From Plectrocnemia conspersa (Eukaryota; Arthropoda; Insecta; Trichoptera; Polycentropodidae), in NCBI GenBank assembly GCA_009617715.1, contig VTFK01000243.1, positions 1-64,000 of the forward strand: 64,000 nt of DNA, given 5' to 3'. Below are positions 25,422 to 38,144 of this stretch, piece by piece. The position numbers and the translations under genes are program-made. The notes beneath the pieces are model-generated. The model was not told the origin of the DNA and made no database searches. It saw nothing but the letters and a program-made list of their open reading frames with translations. Position 1 is the first letter of the stretch. Each line of letters starts with the position of its first letter.

Positions 25422-27048
25422 GCTTTTGTGGAATTTTTTTATATCAATTCAGGGGCTCGCAATACTTTTTATAAAATATTTTTTGTTATTTTCATTCATT
25501 TCGTGCTCTTAATTACATAAACGTTTTTTATTTATTTATTTCTACGAGAATTTGTTTTTATTCACTGATCTTTGAGTATATATTGTGTTTAAATAATCAC
25601 TGGTCTTAAAGAATTTTTGTATGGATTCGAGACAACACTAATAACAAAATTGGAAATATTCAGAAAGCGATACATTTTATTTTAAATATTGAATTTAAAA
25701 ATTTTGCCAGAAACAAAATAAAATTTGAATCACTACATTGTCAATATGATATAAAGTAGTATCACACAATGGATGATTATTAAAATGTAAGTAATCATTT
25801 TTTGCTATGTACATGTTATCAAAAATACATACATTAACTGGTCCATGTATGCACTCTCAAATCACTCTAGTTGTGGTACACACAAAATAATTTATGAACG
25901 TTTGTTTGTCAAAGTATTCAAAATTAAATAATTTATGTATTTAATAGGTACTTTATACCAGTTATGAATAGTAAATTTTGTTGCCAATTTGTATAATCCT
26001 CATTTTAAGCATATTCGTTGCAGAGTTATTCATGGGGTGTGCACTGTTCTGACCGACGATTATTTTTATTTATTTGCTCTATCATGTTAAATACGATTGT
26101 TCGTTGAAGATGTAACATATGCAAAAACAAACTAATAAATATGAATTTGTAATAGAATTTAATTAGCCTTATTTGAAATTCTATAACTGACTGTCTTATA
26201 TGCGAAACATGAAACATTTATAACACGAGAGGTATAATGATGTCATTCGAACGTACGAAATAAAATACATAAACAACCACTTAATTAATCAGATTATATA
26301 AATATATACTTATAACTAATTATTTAGCTATTATAAAAATATAATATGTGATAAGTGATCGAATTACAACACCGCTTAATAAAATTATGCTAATAAGATT
26401 TATATTTCCATTCACCTTTTTAAAATTTCAAGCTAAACGTAAACTAAATAAAATATCTGCCTATTAACTTGTCGACTAAACAATAATGATTGTGAAAAGT
26501 ATTGTTGTTGCAATTTTGACATACCTGAGTCGCCATTTTCTTTCACTTCGTCTTCATCTTCTTCCTCCTCGTCTTCTTCATCGTCTTCTTCCTTTTCTTT
26601 TTCGGTTCCGTTGTCCGAGGAACCGTTCTCCTTGGGTGCGCCGTTCTTAGAGGCTCCGTTCTTGACGGTTTCCGTCTCGACGGATTTGCCGTTGGTCTCC
26701 TTGATCGGAGACTCCTTCGCAGAGGAGATGACCGTCTCCTTTTCGACGACGGGGGTGGTTTCTCTGCAAGAGCGGTTCCAAATCAGAATTGAGTCATAAT
26801 GCGCAAGTTGACGTTCGAATCGAGCGGGCGACGCTGCGTTCGCGAACGCGGCGATTGCGGCGATTGCGGCGATTGCGGCGGGGACGCCGCCAGGCGAACG
26901 TTCGCGAACGATTGCCGGCGCGCGCCGCCCTCGCCGCGCACGTGGGACCTTTACCACCCGTGACCCCTAAACGACCCCCGGCGGGAAAATAAAATTAATT
27001 TCAATTCCGAGCGCACACTCACTTGGTTTCTACTGCGGAATCGGCCAT
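23971..27048 (-). CDS. Prothymosin alpha-like acidic nuclear protein
   Basis: Three coding exons: 27023-27048, 26525-26763 and 23971-24101, with donors GTGAGT and GTATGT and acceptors TTGCAG and TTACAG. Phases match and give 131 aa. It starts MADSAVETK, like vertebrate prothymosin MSDAAVDT. A low-complexity middle with repeated KENG/SKNG motifs leads to an acidic run at residues 67-81, almost all D and E. The tail carries two basic clusters, KRK (94-96) and PEKKQK (110-115), which match the bipartite KR..KKQK nuclear signal of prothymosin. Prothymosin is a disordered nuclear protein that binds histone H1 and affects chromatin and cell proliferation (family knowledge). No cysteine or hydrophobic core suggests a folded domain. 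Codons are GC-rich compared with Ir25a. The last intron is about 2.4 kb. Another disordered acidic protein could look similar, so the name is a resemblance rather than proven orthology. Confidence 0.75.
24985..25135. mobile_element. LTR-like dispersed repeat, copy 1 (in prothymosin-like intron 2)
   Basis: Homologous to 60120-60260 in the same orientation. Shared blocks are ATTGGT, CTGAGGGGCGGTACC, ACACAGGG, ATCGCTCCTTT versus ATCGCCCCTTT, and ACTATTGTAA versus ATTATTGTAA. A CCAAT-type box followed by an AT-rich end suggests a promoter-bearing repeat such as a solo LTR, but no terminal duplication was found. Confidence 0.5.
25385..25418. repeat. (TA)n microsatellite
   Basis: An uninterrupted TA dinucleotide run of about 34 bases in intron 2 of the prothymosin-like gene. 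Confidence 0.9.
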
Positions 27049-27400
27049 AGCGATGCACTGAGGTCGACTGGTCGGAGAGGGAGAGAGACGAAGAGCGCGC
27101 GACGAAGCGACCGAGACGTTCGGCGACCGGCGGACTAATGGCGGGCGCTACCCCGCGCGAATCGAGCGTTCCGTTCGAAGCTTCGCGCGCGGAAAGAGAG
27201 AGACGGATCGCCTCCGATCGCGACGCGCCAGAAAGAGACGGACAAACGCCGCGAAGGCGCAAGGCGGCGCTGCGATCGCCTTCGGTCGTCAACCCGCCGT
27301 TCGAACGCGATTTTAGATCGAGCCATAAATCTACGAAAACTCTCCTTTTTTTAAACCGCAATCTAACGATCTTCAATTTCAAAGCGTACCGAAACATTTA
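26780..27400 (-). promoter_or_regulatory. CpG-rich island at the 5' end of the prothymosin-like gene
   Basis: GC- and CpG-rich block covering intron 1, exon 1 and the upstream flank, in sharp contrast to the AT-rich surroundings. An arthropod-type initiator TCAGT is present on the minus strand at 27061-27057, just upstream of the ATG, and CCAGTC lies slightly further up, so transcription probably starts here. Open frames on both strands in this block are by-products of composition. Confidence 0.55.
26846..26880. repeat. 9-bp GC-rich tandem repeat in intron 1
   Basis: About three and a half copies of GCGGCGATT within intron 1 of the prothymosin-like gene, inside its CpG island. It is followed by CGAACGTTCG, a short palindrome. 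Confidence 0.8.
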
Positions 27401-28104
27401 ATATTAAAATAGACGCTTCAAAATCAACGACGATCAAATTTGACACTTTTCCTATTCGCGCTCGCGAACCGACGGTTGACGCGTTCTAGAAAACGCTCCG
27501 ACATCTTCGAATAATAAATACAAATAAAATGGCCGTCGCGTACTTGCATTTCTATCATTTTCATTGCATAAAAATCAAAATAACGCATCGTATATCTACA
27601 ATGCGTACAGGTGTTCGCGGTATTATTATTCGAACGCCATAACCTCAATTGCATTAGCGGCGTTTGGTTTTTATCGCTGTTTTGCTAATGAATGCAACTT
27701 AAAAGCGCAGCGATGGTAATTTAAATACAATGCAATGTCTCGTCAACACATTTGATTCGATCGCTGAGTGAATCTAAACGTATTACTTTTTGGTTGTTTG
27801 TTTTTTTTGCTGGGGTTGTCACCTCTGGTATTATATTTCTTTTTATATAAAGCAGCAATGAGCAATCTTTTTTATAACAGTGTATCGTTATCTATGTGTT
27901 ATAGATAGGTTATTTATTTATTACAAATCTGAGCGTCCGATTTGACAGTTTTATTCAAATAAATATTCAAAATACTTATTCAAACATACACTCATATGCA
28001 CACGTACACATATGCACACACGCGCGTGCTTTATCACACCTATTCTTATTACAAATGCGTACCTACATATACATTGTATAATAAAAATTATAGTGCTTAA
28101 AATA

Positions 28105-28165
28105 GATGGGCACCATTACACATAAATTGTTGCAGCTCCTCGTACTCATCTTAGAAAACATATAA
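28105..28165. repeat. Short dispersed repeat, copy 1 of 3
   Basis: Shares GGCACCATT, TTGCAGCTCCTCGTACTCAT and GAAAACAT with the related segments at 56676-56790 and 57128-57255. Only the left part of the unit is recognisable here. Confidence 0.4.
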
Positions 28166-28205
28166 GTGCCTAGTAAAGAAATATCCGCTCATTCGTTTCT
28201 TACTT

Positions 28206-28450
28206 ATTTCTAAGTTGTAATATTATTATTAAAAGTTTTAATATGACAGCTAGATAACCGAGCGTTTCCACTACAACGGCGACGGCACGACTTTATTACT
28301 ATTGACGTGGATTCTAATCAGATCATCCTTGAATTTTGCTTGAAAAATGCATGTTCTTTAATGAAATACTATGAATCTTAATGAAATGGAAATATTAAAA
28401 AAACGACCACTAACTTTTGTTCCTTCTGGGAAAAGCTAAAATGACGTCCC
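28206..28450. mobile_element. Dispersed foldback repeat family, copy C
   Basis: Carries TAGATAACCGAGCG, TTCCACTACAACGGCGACGG, TTGACGTGGATTCTAA, a GAATCTTAATGAAAT block and TATTAAAAAAACGACC, in the same order and orientation as the copies at 11811-12300 and 41737-42205. Confidence 0.65.
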
Positions 28451-29420
28451 TGAGTAAGAACGCCATTTTGAAGTTTGTCTATGTGCGGCACGTGTTTGGC
28501 AAGTCGTTGAGAAGTTGGATCGTTTAAAGAGAGCGTTGGTGTCCTAGCCGCAATAGTAAAGAAAAAGGTCGTAATCACAACTTTCTAGTGTACTATGAAT
28601 TATCAATACCATACCTTAGCAACTTCAAAAACCGCTTCATTAAAAAAATCTAATATAATGAACTGTACCCCAAAGTACATACCAAAAAAGTACTAGGATA
28701 GTAGTTTTTTAAAATGATAATTACATTAAAAAAAACTCTTTTATGTATTATATGTAATATGTTACTGGTTTATTTTAATTTTATAAAGAAAAATTTAAAC
28801 ATTAGTGGTAAAGTAAAAGAATAAATAAAAGTAATGATTTTGTGCTTTATAAAAATATGTGCTTATATTTAAAATTTAGGTTATTCTTAACGTAGTCTCC
28901 GATACTTGAGATTAAAATGTAAGTATGGTCACCCGAAATACCTTTTAGTGTAAAATAAATGATGATCTTTACTATTTGTTATCACTTGGTATTGCACAAT
29001 ATGAAGTTTTTTAAAGATTAAATTAGGTTTAAATAGGCCGAAAAAATTGTTTATGTAATTAAATTTATATTTTTGTTTCACGCCCTGTTTCTATTAAATA
29101 GCAGTTTATGGGTCACAATGACGGCAAGCCATTTGGAGAAAAGTTCCGAAGTGTGTTCATGAGTAGGTATTCGATGCTACATTTCGTTAGTATAACTGAC
29201 ATTTTTTTCATGTTCATGTTCTTCTATAAACCAGCTCACATCTTGCACACCCCCTCGTTTTTCCCTTACACATCTATGAAAAACCCCATTTAAATCTACA
29301 TAACATTTGTAAATAAAAGTGATGAATGCAAAGTAATATTAAAATATTATACTTATCTAGTTATATATAATATATTGGCTATAATACGGTTTTGTTAAAG
29401 TATAAAACTATAAACATGTA

Positions 29421-29811
29421 CATACATACAGGGCCGGCCCGAGGGGCAGGCAGTACAGGCGATCGCCTGGGGCGCTAGATCTTGTGGGGCGCCGTGATAC
29501 CAAATAAAGGCGCAATATTCACTTAAAATTATCATACAATATTGTTAAAGAATATAATCTGATATTATTTTTTTGTATACACTACTGTGCACTCTTTAGA
29601 TTATTTCACGAGTAAAAAAATCGCGACAAAAAATAAAACAACAAATTCTTAAATACCCACAAAGTATGGTGTCAAATATAATATTAAATTACTTTTAATT
29701 TGAATTATATTTTTTGCGCTCATGTAATGAGTTATTAATGTATTAATAGGGGGCGCAAATTTAGTTTTTGCCTGGGGCGCCAAATAACCTAGGGCCGGAC
29801 CTGCATACATA
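29421..29811. mobile_element. hAT-type MITE with 8-bp target-site duplication
   Basis: The element is 29429-29803 (375 bp). Terminal inverted repeats are CAGGGCCGGCCCGAGG and, reading in from the right, CAGGTCCGGCCCTAGG (13 of 16 identical). It is flanked on both sides by the identical octamer CATACATA (29421-29428 and 29804-29811), the target-duplication length typical of hAT insertions. CCTGGGGCGC occurs near both ends. It has no transposase frame, so it would have depended on an autonomous relative. Confidence 0.85.
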
Positions 29812-31596
29812 TGTACATACTCACATAAAATAAACACTGACCTCCACACTTTGTAAAATACATTGTTCTAAGGAATGCGAAAATCACGTTTATTCATTTA
29901 CAAACTAGCATATTTGTATGCTAGGTCAAATAATGAAGTTCGGTATAGTTCAGTTTATAAATAAAGTTGCGATTTTTTTTCTTTATATTTATAAAGATCC
30001 TTATATAAACATATAGCACCAATGATAATTCAATATATCGTAAGAATTAAGATAATTCAATTTTCAATGTCATTGCAATATTTAATAATTTATAATAAAA
30101 TGCAATTTATTAGGCTCTATAACGAGATATCTACATTATACATCTACGAATAACAATACTAACAACATTATGCTGTACATTGTATATTAATTATTTTTTA
30201 CCGTATAGCTTAAAATCATTACAGATCTTTGTTTATTTATTTTTACGATTTTAAAAATAGCTATTGATCTATGCATACTTCACCGGTTTGTTTCATTATT
30301 ATTATTTAAAAGTTGATTACAGACTTGACCCATTTATTTTCCAATGATAATTGAATGGCAAAGATACTACTTCGTAAAAGGGATGGCGATACTGTCGTTT
30401 CTTCTGTGCGTTAGAAGGTGCTGAAATTATTCGCCAACCTGTTTCCATTTATGGCAGTGACGTTATAAACAGGAAAAACGAGGCAAAAGGTTGTTGTGAT
30501 GCAGAAATAAGTAAAGTTCGTGATAAGGAAAGGAGTTAAGATTACGTGTTATCAATTATGAACTCGTTAATAAATAGATAACAATTGTTTTGATTTTAGA
30601 TAATTATGACATTCTGCGTGCGTTGGGTGCCGAAAAATAGAAAAGACACTAGATTGACTTTGCACATAAAAAAATTGTTCCTTAGCTGACAGAATAGTGT
30701 TATAAATGTATTTTAAATCAATCTTGAAATAAAATATTTATAATTATGATTGACCTTAGATAAATGTTACGGCATTATTGATTTATTAAATATATAAAAG
30801 TTTATAAATAAAAGCAAAATACTGCTCACAGATAATTTTAATATATTAATATATACTATTGTGTTTTATTTATAAATAACTAAACTAACTTATATAAATA
30901 GCTAATACAAGGTGGCACAAAAAGTATGACCCTTGAGAAAATTCTGCTATTTTTGCAAACAACGATTAATGTCATAGGGACTTTAAAATCTGTGTAGAAG
31001 AATGACACGAAATACACTACCAACTTATAAGGAACTGCAATTCCTACATTATCCACGAGATGCCTATATATTCCCTCAAAGTTAAGCTAGCATGCGCTAC
31101 GGAGTCATGTTACGTAATTGTTAAGAGACTCAAATTATACAAGTTGGTATTGGAGGATGAAGCAGGAGCAGTAAGGTGCCATCGCACATATACAGATAGA
31201 CAAAAATTATTTATTTATTTTTATTTAGAACTTTTTCATACACATTATTTGGTAAAAATTAGATGATTGTACAATGAGGCAGCACTAGTATACTTATTAT
31301 ATTGAAGAAAATTCATGTGAGAGGTGACAACCCTAATTTCTGATGTTCGAACGCGTGCAAGAGAACATGGGGTAGAAATAGTGCGCGGTGATCCCGCTTC
31401 CCTCCTTTTTACCATTGCTTAATTGTGGCAACACTAGAATAAGTTTATGTGTTTTGACACTTTTCCAGCGGGAAATTTCCCTGAGAAAACACGTCATTCT
31501 AAAGCATAAGAGCGGGATGCCAAAATTATTCATTGCGCAACGCTCTCCTCGCCGAGATCGATATACGCGTAGGTTCGTCGTTGCGTAAAGGATAAT

Positions 31597-31602
31597 CACT
31601 TA

Positions 31603-31639
<37 letters not shown>

Positions 31640-31660
31640 TCTATATATATGTATATATAT
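31597..31660. repeat. TA-rich microsatellite
   Basis: AT dinucleotide array interrupted by TTTATC and a few TAC/TGT variants. Confidence 0.85.
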
Positions 31661-34600
31661 TTTTGTAGTGCACGCAAAATATTGAGAAACTTGAGTGCCT
31701 TATACGACTTAAAACATGGCGCTTTTTATAGATTTTGCTCTCAGTTTGGTTCGAAATATAAAAAAAATCATATTGCCATTTATTTTTTTTATAATAAATA
31801 TAACTTTTTATGTAATGTGTATATTATTGTAAAAATGCTATTGCCATTCTCATATGCTATAAAAAACCTATTTCTCGCAAATAATTAAAAATAAGTGTCT
31901 CTGTAACATTATTGTCACTGAAAGCAGTACTATAAAATGCTTCAAAATAAGTCATTTTGTCCGTGGACTTTGCGGAATAAAGAGTGTACTTAGGTATATT
32001 GTGTATGTGGAAAAAAAAAAAGGAGATAGACAGAAACTAGATTAATTCACAAGATTACTTTTTCTTAATGGGTCAATAATTTAATTAATTGGTCAGTAGA
32101 TTTAATATATGATCAATTGTTAAACGGTCTATAATTATATCTGCAGTATTTTAATTTAGATGGATTTTATGCATTGCTAGATATAAAATAAAGGGACTGT
32201 AATAAATCGAATATAAAATATTTGTACTCAAAAAATCACAAATAAGCATTGAAATAGTATAATGAATTTATTTATTTCTTATTGTCGTTATGTCGAGTTA
32301 ATCGTCGAAATCAAAGTTTTACTAGCTGCTTGTCAAATGTAATGACAGTTATTATTACTGACAATGTATATATTATTAATATTATTGCCCGTTTTGTTCA
32401 ACAAAAACAGTGATGCGGAAGATAATTAATTAAATTCACACTGGATCTTATAAACAGCGTTTTTTCAACGACAGCCCAAGCAGGAGGTCGAGCGTAGAGT
32501 TGGTTTGCTCATAATTTCCTACAAGATATCCAAGAAACATGGGCGGAAACCTTTTGCGATTTTAATAAGAAGATATATACATATATATTTATTGATAAAT
32601 AGAAAATTTCCTAGATAAAATATAACTAAAGATTAAATAAAAAGTGGTGTTTTTGTTTTCTCAATATTTTTTTATAATCAATATTTAAACATAATAAAAA
32701 CTAATACAGATATTTACATACATTACTAAAAAAAACTGTTCATATATACTTTGAATTGATGTGAGCAAATTCTTGGGTGTTTCTTTTTGCCAAATTTTTG
32801 TTCTAATTTTATAGACAGCTATTAATGCATCCCTAAAATATTGAATGTTATGCTTTTAAATTAAAAAGCTAGTTATATTTTGACCGAATGTTTATAACAA
32901 AGTTACTGATTATTGATTCTCTAAAAAACATTAAATTTATTGCCTACCTGTTTTTGAATATATGAATATAGTCGTATTTGTTATTCACTATCACTATGAT
33001 CATTGTCATATTATGGGGAATGAGGGAATATAAATTGGTATTTTGTCATAATAAAAACATCAGTACTTATTTATATACGTTCATTAACGGAAAGTAAGTC
33101 GTTTTTACCATTTTTTTAGTCATTGTTTTCATCATTATTTGTTACGTAGAATGCACGTTCGACGGAGCATAGCAAAACTTTCTTTGCTTGTGTTGCAAAA
33201 CGCTACGAAAGTATGCATGTGTGGTAGTCGTGTGAATTTGTGACAAAGCCGTGTATTTTTCTAAGATATAACGGCCTAATTAGAATTGTATAATATTTTT
33301 AACTGTTAAGCAAATTTTATTCTAAAATTAGCATTGTACACGCTTATTAACATCTGAAAAGTTCATCTTAGCTATTTTTTTAGAAGCTTAGTTTGTAATT
33401 GAAGATGCTGTTAATAAAATAGGAACTATCACCACTTCATTAATATATTATATAGTCTTAAAACAAACATATAGTATATATGCAAATTTGTTAAGATATT
33501 ATTAACTAAAAAAATTTAAGAAGATTCGTAAATACATGTTTTGTTAGTTACATTGTTTTACATGTATTGTAATATCAATCATTTAAAGCTGTTAAACTTT
33601 TTCTGAAGCTGAAGTAGAACTAGGATTTGTTTTCTTAAATAATTTATTTTACAATATTGAAAAACTACATTAAAACAGTATATTATTTACTGATTATCAA
33701 AAATAAAAATCAAGATAGAAATATTTGTTGTCTAGAATCAACATCAGATATGTCAAATTTACGTACTTTTGAGTGGATATGTCTGATATTGATTTATATT
33801 TCTTTTTTAATTTTGTTGTCTATAAGTCAAATAAATTAAATAAATGTTTATTTAATTTTATTAATATTATTGGTTTTATAAATGCGATTTTTTAATATTC
33901 CTGACTCGTTCTACTGCTAGTGGAAATTATAATATTATATAAAAGAACTTTGTATTTTGCTGAATTTTACATTATGTTCATATAAGAATTTTTAATAATA
34001 TCTACACATGAATAATGCTGTGTTCAAACATAGAGTATTTAGGATTGTGTTAGGGTAAGCTGTATTGAATAATTTACATCACGGAAGCAACCGCCGTCCT
34101 CATTTTTTATGCACATTGAAAAGCCAGCGAATTACCTTCATAGTTTAAAGTATAAAATTGAGTTAATGTAAATAGGACAACTATCTAATTCTAAGTACAA
34201 TTTTTATAATTCCGATAATTTGATGTTATATATTTAAAAATAATCATACACCGCAAGCTGTTCAAATCTGCAAATGCCAACATCCGCCTGACGCAATACG
34301 TATATAGAGTTTGTTGCTAGTTTTTATTATATATTTCTTTGCTTACTTTTCACTTCTTGCAAAAACCGTAAACGATGCATTTGATTGTGTTTACTATACG
34401 CCGAATATCACAAAAGCAGCAAAATTCAACAGAATTTGTGGAAGCGAACCAACATCTGTCACATATATTGAATACAGTTAACTTGCATTATGATTAATGT
34501 GTCGCAAATAAAATATTTGCAGTCAAATATGCTTTTATTAATTTAAAACGATTGATCATGTATATGTACATAATATATCCACACAAAGCAAAACAAAACC

Positions 34601-35650
34601 TGAGTTTTATCAGCAATTCCTTTTTTTTATTCTTGCATGTTTCCTAGAATCGCTTGATTTGTACACACAGCGTTATCTGATAAGCCATTGTGATAGTTAC
34701 CAAAGTCATATTGAAATTGAAAGCAGTTATATTGAAATTGAAAGCAAATATTGATTTTATTATGACTGTAAGCTATCGAACGAATAAGAGCAATTCTTTT
34801 TTTAAATTATATCTCTTTAGTGTGCTTAAACTAAACATATCTTTGTAAATTATTTTACATCGAAATATAATGGTATCAATGTTTCTATAAACGCATATTT
34901 ATACAAATAAATATGTATTAAGATAGCAAAAAATAATAATAGTGTATAGTCTATAGTACGTATTTTAAATTACGATATTTCAATAACAAAAATAAGGATA
35001 TATATATAATATTATCTTATTTATTTTATTAATTTATTTAGCAAATATAGCTAATGTTTACACTAGAAAAAAATAAACTAAACATACATATAAAACACAA
35101 TACAAAAATTAACTTAAATATAAATACTAAAACACTCATCTTATACATATGGGAAATATTCGCACACGCTTGGGCACACACGCTGAATCATTGAATTTTT
35201 AAAAATACAACATAAAACACAACGTTACGTATTTCGATTACGTAACTCCGTATTTATACGTTCGTTTAAAAATGCGTTGACTCAGTTTACGTGCCTGACA
35301 CTGAGTTCATAATTGATTGTTTTACTTTTCTTACTTTGACAATCGCATCAATAAAATTGATATAAGATATCTCGCCCGTTTGCTGTGTATAAATACAGGA
35401 GGCAAAACATTTTCTAAATTGGTAAAAAAAAAACCCATTGGTTTGTATGTATTATCGCCGTTTATTTATTTCTAAGCTAAGCGTGATGTCACCGTCAACA
35501 CTCGGATATATTTTATTATCTATATGTGTGTATATATATACGTACAAATGTTTACATTTAATATAATCTTACACATTTAAACCAATCTAAATCAAATTCA
35601 GCATATTTACTCCTCAGGAACATGATCAATCTTATCTACCCTTGAAAAGA

Positions 35651-36030
35651 GACGTCATCAACGGGCAAAAGTTGGCCAGTCAGTTGTCGTTTTTTAATAT
35701 TTCCATTTTATTAAAATTCATAATATTTCATTAAAGGACATGCATATTTTTTGGAAAATTCAAGGGAATCCACGTCAAAAGCAATAAAATCGTGCTGTCG
35801 CAGTGAAGACACTCGTTTATCTAACGTTCATTTTAAAAAAAATATTAACAATATTACGAATTAAATAAGTGGGAATCGTTTGAAGCATATCTAAACCAAA
35901 TATGACAAATAAGAAAGCGCAAAAAACAATTATCCCTAATCAGAAGTCAAAAATCCATGCAAGAAAATCGTGCCGTCGCCGTCGCAGTGGGAACGCTCGG
36001 TAACGAGTGTTCCCACCGCGACGATTTTTT
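35651..36030. mobile_element. Dispersed foldback repeat family, copies D and E
   Basis: Copy D (35651-35840) reads in the opposite orientation to copies A, C and F and includes CACGTCAAAAGCAATAAAAT. Copy E (35905-36030) contains CCGTCGCCGTCGCAGTGGGA followed about 10 bases later by GAGTGTTCCCACCGCGACGA. The two halves of E therefore face each other and can fold into a hairpin. Confidence 0.65.
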
Positions 36031-36304
36031 ATTAATTTTTATTCATTTAATTAAATAAATATATTTCAGCTAAGAATCAAATAAGAAACATATTAGAATC
36101 AGTGTAGACCGCAGTGTTTCGCTTTTATTTTAATATTATTAATAGATTATGTGTATAAATTATGGATCATAAGAAAGCCATATGATTCAGAATTATGTAT
36201 ACAGTTATCCACTAATCATAATTTACGCCAAGGTTGCCACAATGGCCGCCAAGAGAAAAATCAGACTCCGTGCTAATTGTTGCTGCAACCTCCCCCCCTC
36301 CTCG

Positions 36305-37135
36305 CATGACAATTAATCGAATTAAAATTAGATATAATAAAAATAAGCAAACATTGCTTTTTACGATTACGTGTGTTTATTATTATTATTATTATTACCC
36401 TCAAACCTTTAGAAGTCCAAAGACATGTATGTATGTATGTCGTGTCCAAAATTATTTTTATCATTACAGTCCAAAGGCATCATGTCATGTCCAATATATT
36501 TTCTATTTTTTGAAACCATTTTAAATGACTTTATGATAAATTTTTCAGTATTTTTTTTCATTTGTTACTCAGAGATAATTATTATTATATATTACGGTAA
36601 AAATATTTAGTAATTCCTAACCATTTTACCTGGAATAAAATCTGTTATTCTATTGATGTATTTTGGAAACAATTTTTTGAGCAATCTGTATCAACCGCTA
36701 TGTTGAGAACCATTGCTGTTGTGTGAATTACAATAGTGAGCAGTTAACTAAATACTTTCTTTTGTCATGGTGTTTTTTTTTCAGGTAGTGGTCCCAACAT
36801 CTGGAACGGGTACAGGGTAAATAAATTATGTATAAATAATAGGTAAGAAGCTTTATTTTTGTAATTAAATAAATTGGACCGCAATGGATTCAATAAGAAA
36901 GAAGTTTTGTCTGGTAAAGGTTAAAATGAATCTAATTAAAGACAGATACTTTAAAAATAAACAAACATTATTTTTTAGTATTTCACTTGTTTATAATTAT
37001 TATTATAATATTAATATCCTCAAACGTCTCCCGAAATCTCGGCTACCTCGCACTAAAATAAATCGAATTGGATATAGATATTTTAAAAATAAACATTGTT
37101 TTTTGCGACTACACGTGTTCAAAACTACTTTGTAT
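36305..37135. repeat. Three diverged direct copies of an approximately 75-bp unit
   Basis: Related segments at about 36310-36420, 36915-37025 and 37060-37135 share AATCGAATT, AGATA, TTTAAAAATAAACA and an ACACGTGTTT-like end. They are probably remnants of a local duplication or of one repeat family. The spacing is irregular. Confidence 0.45.
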
Positions 37136-37236
37136 TACTACCTATATATTCTAATGCAATAGTCATATTAACAGCATTATTAAGCCATACGCATCGGGAT
37201 CGCACTAATCGTAAGTTAGAAATAATTTGATTTATT

Positions 37237-37605
37237 TTATCGAATATTACGACTGCGCCCCTTCTGAAGTTGGGCCACGAATATTTGCATATCCTGTACT
37301 CCTCGGCTCTGGTTGCCACTATCGGGATATGTATATTTGTTTGGCTGTGGTTGTTTTTGCAGTCGCGCGTTTATTTCAGTATTGTAGAATACAAAGTTAT
37401 TGATCTTCGTCTGCGTCTCGTAAAATCTAATTGTCATTGAAGATCGTGTTTTCTGATTTTGTAGAAAGACCAGGGTTGACGTAAAGTGGAACGCAAATGC
37501 CTTCATCTGAACTCTGGCGTAACGAATAAACTTGTTTTGCAAGTCACAAATACTTTTTATTATGCTTTTAACAAGTATTTTCTCATGATCATTTTTGTCA
37601 AGCAC
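37237..37605 (-). pseudogene. Unidentified protein-like open frame, possible gene relic
   Basis: A 122-codon frame whose middle part reads like a genuine soluble helical protein: VQMKAFAFHFTSTLVFLQNQ, then heptad-like FYETQTKINNFVFYNTEINA, then a polar tail QPQPNKYTYPDSGNQSRGVQ. No domain could be named. The first 30 codons look AT-driven, and no splice signals were assigned. It may be an old processed pseudogene, an exon, or chance. Confidence 0.25.
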
Positions 37606-38144
37606 AGAAAGTCAGCATACATTATTATTTTAAACCAAATTTCACTGTTAAAATTATTTACTGCTCTCTAGGATATGCCACTTTTAGACAACCGCCTATT
37701 AGCCTTTAAACACTCTGCAAGCACAACGATGCTGCACTGCAAACTTTAACGAAAACGATAGTGTTACCAATCGAGTAAATAAAGCGATTTTTTACTAGCT
37801 TGGCATCATTACTTATTATTATTTGGTTTGTGTAGGATCTGAATGAAACATCTTGAATGTTTTCTACGTCACAGTGAGTAAGGTGTAAACAGACACAACC
37901 ATTAAAAATACCATCAAATTAATATAAATTGCTTCATCCATTCAATCAAGTTGACAATGACACTGCAACTTTATCGTCGCTTTTTTCGTTGTTAATCGAT
38001 AATTCATTATGAATATATAGATGGGGTCGTTTTATTATGTATGTATGTATATATAGATACTTGAGGGGAAAATATTTCATGGCATTTTCTCAATGCATGA
38101 GAAAATTGCGCACATGTCGTTCTCTGCATTTGGTATTGTTCACG

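Noticed and set aside
26951..27401. Overlapping open frames in the CpG island (27138-27401 +, 26951-27397 -)
   Set aside because: Arg/Ser/Ala-rich composition artefacts across promoter sequence; no homology pattern, no conserved frame.
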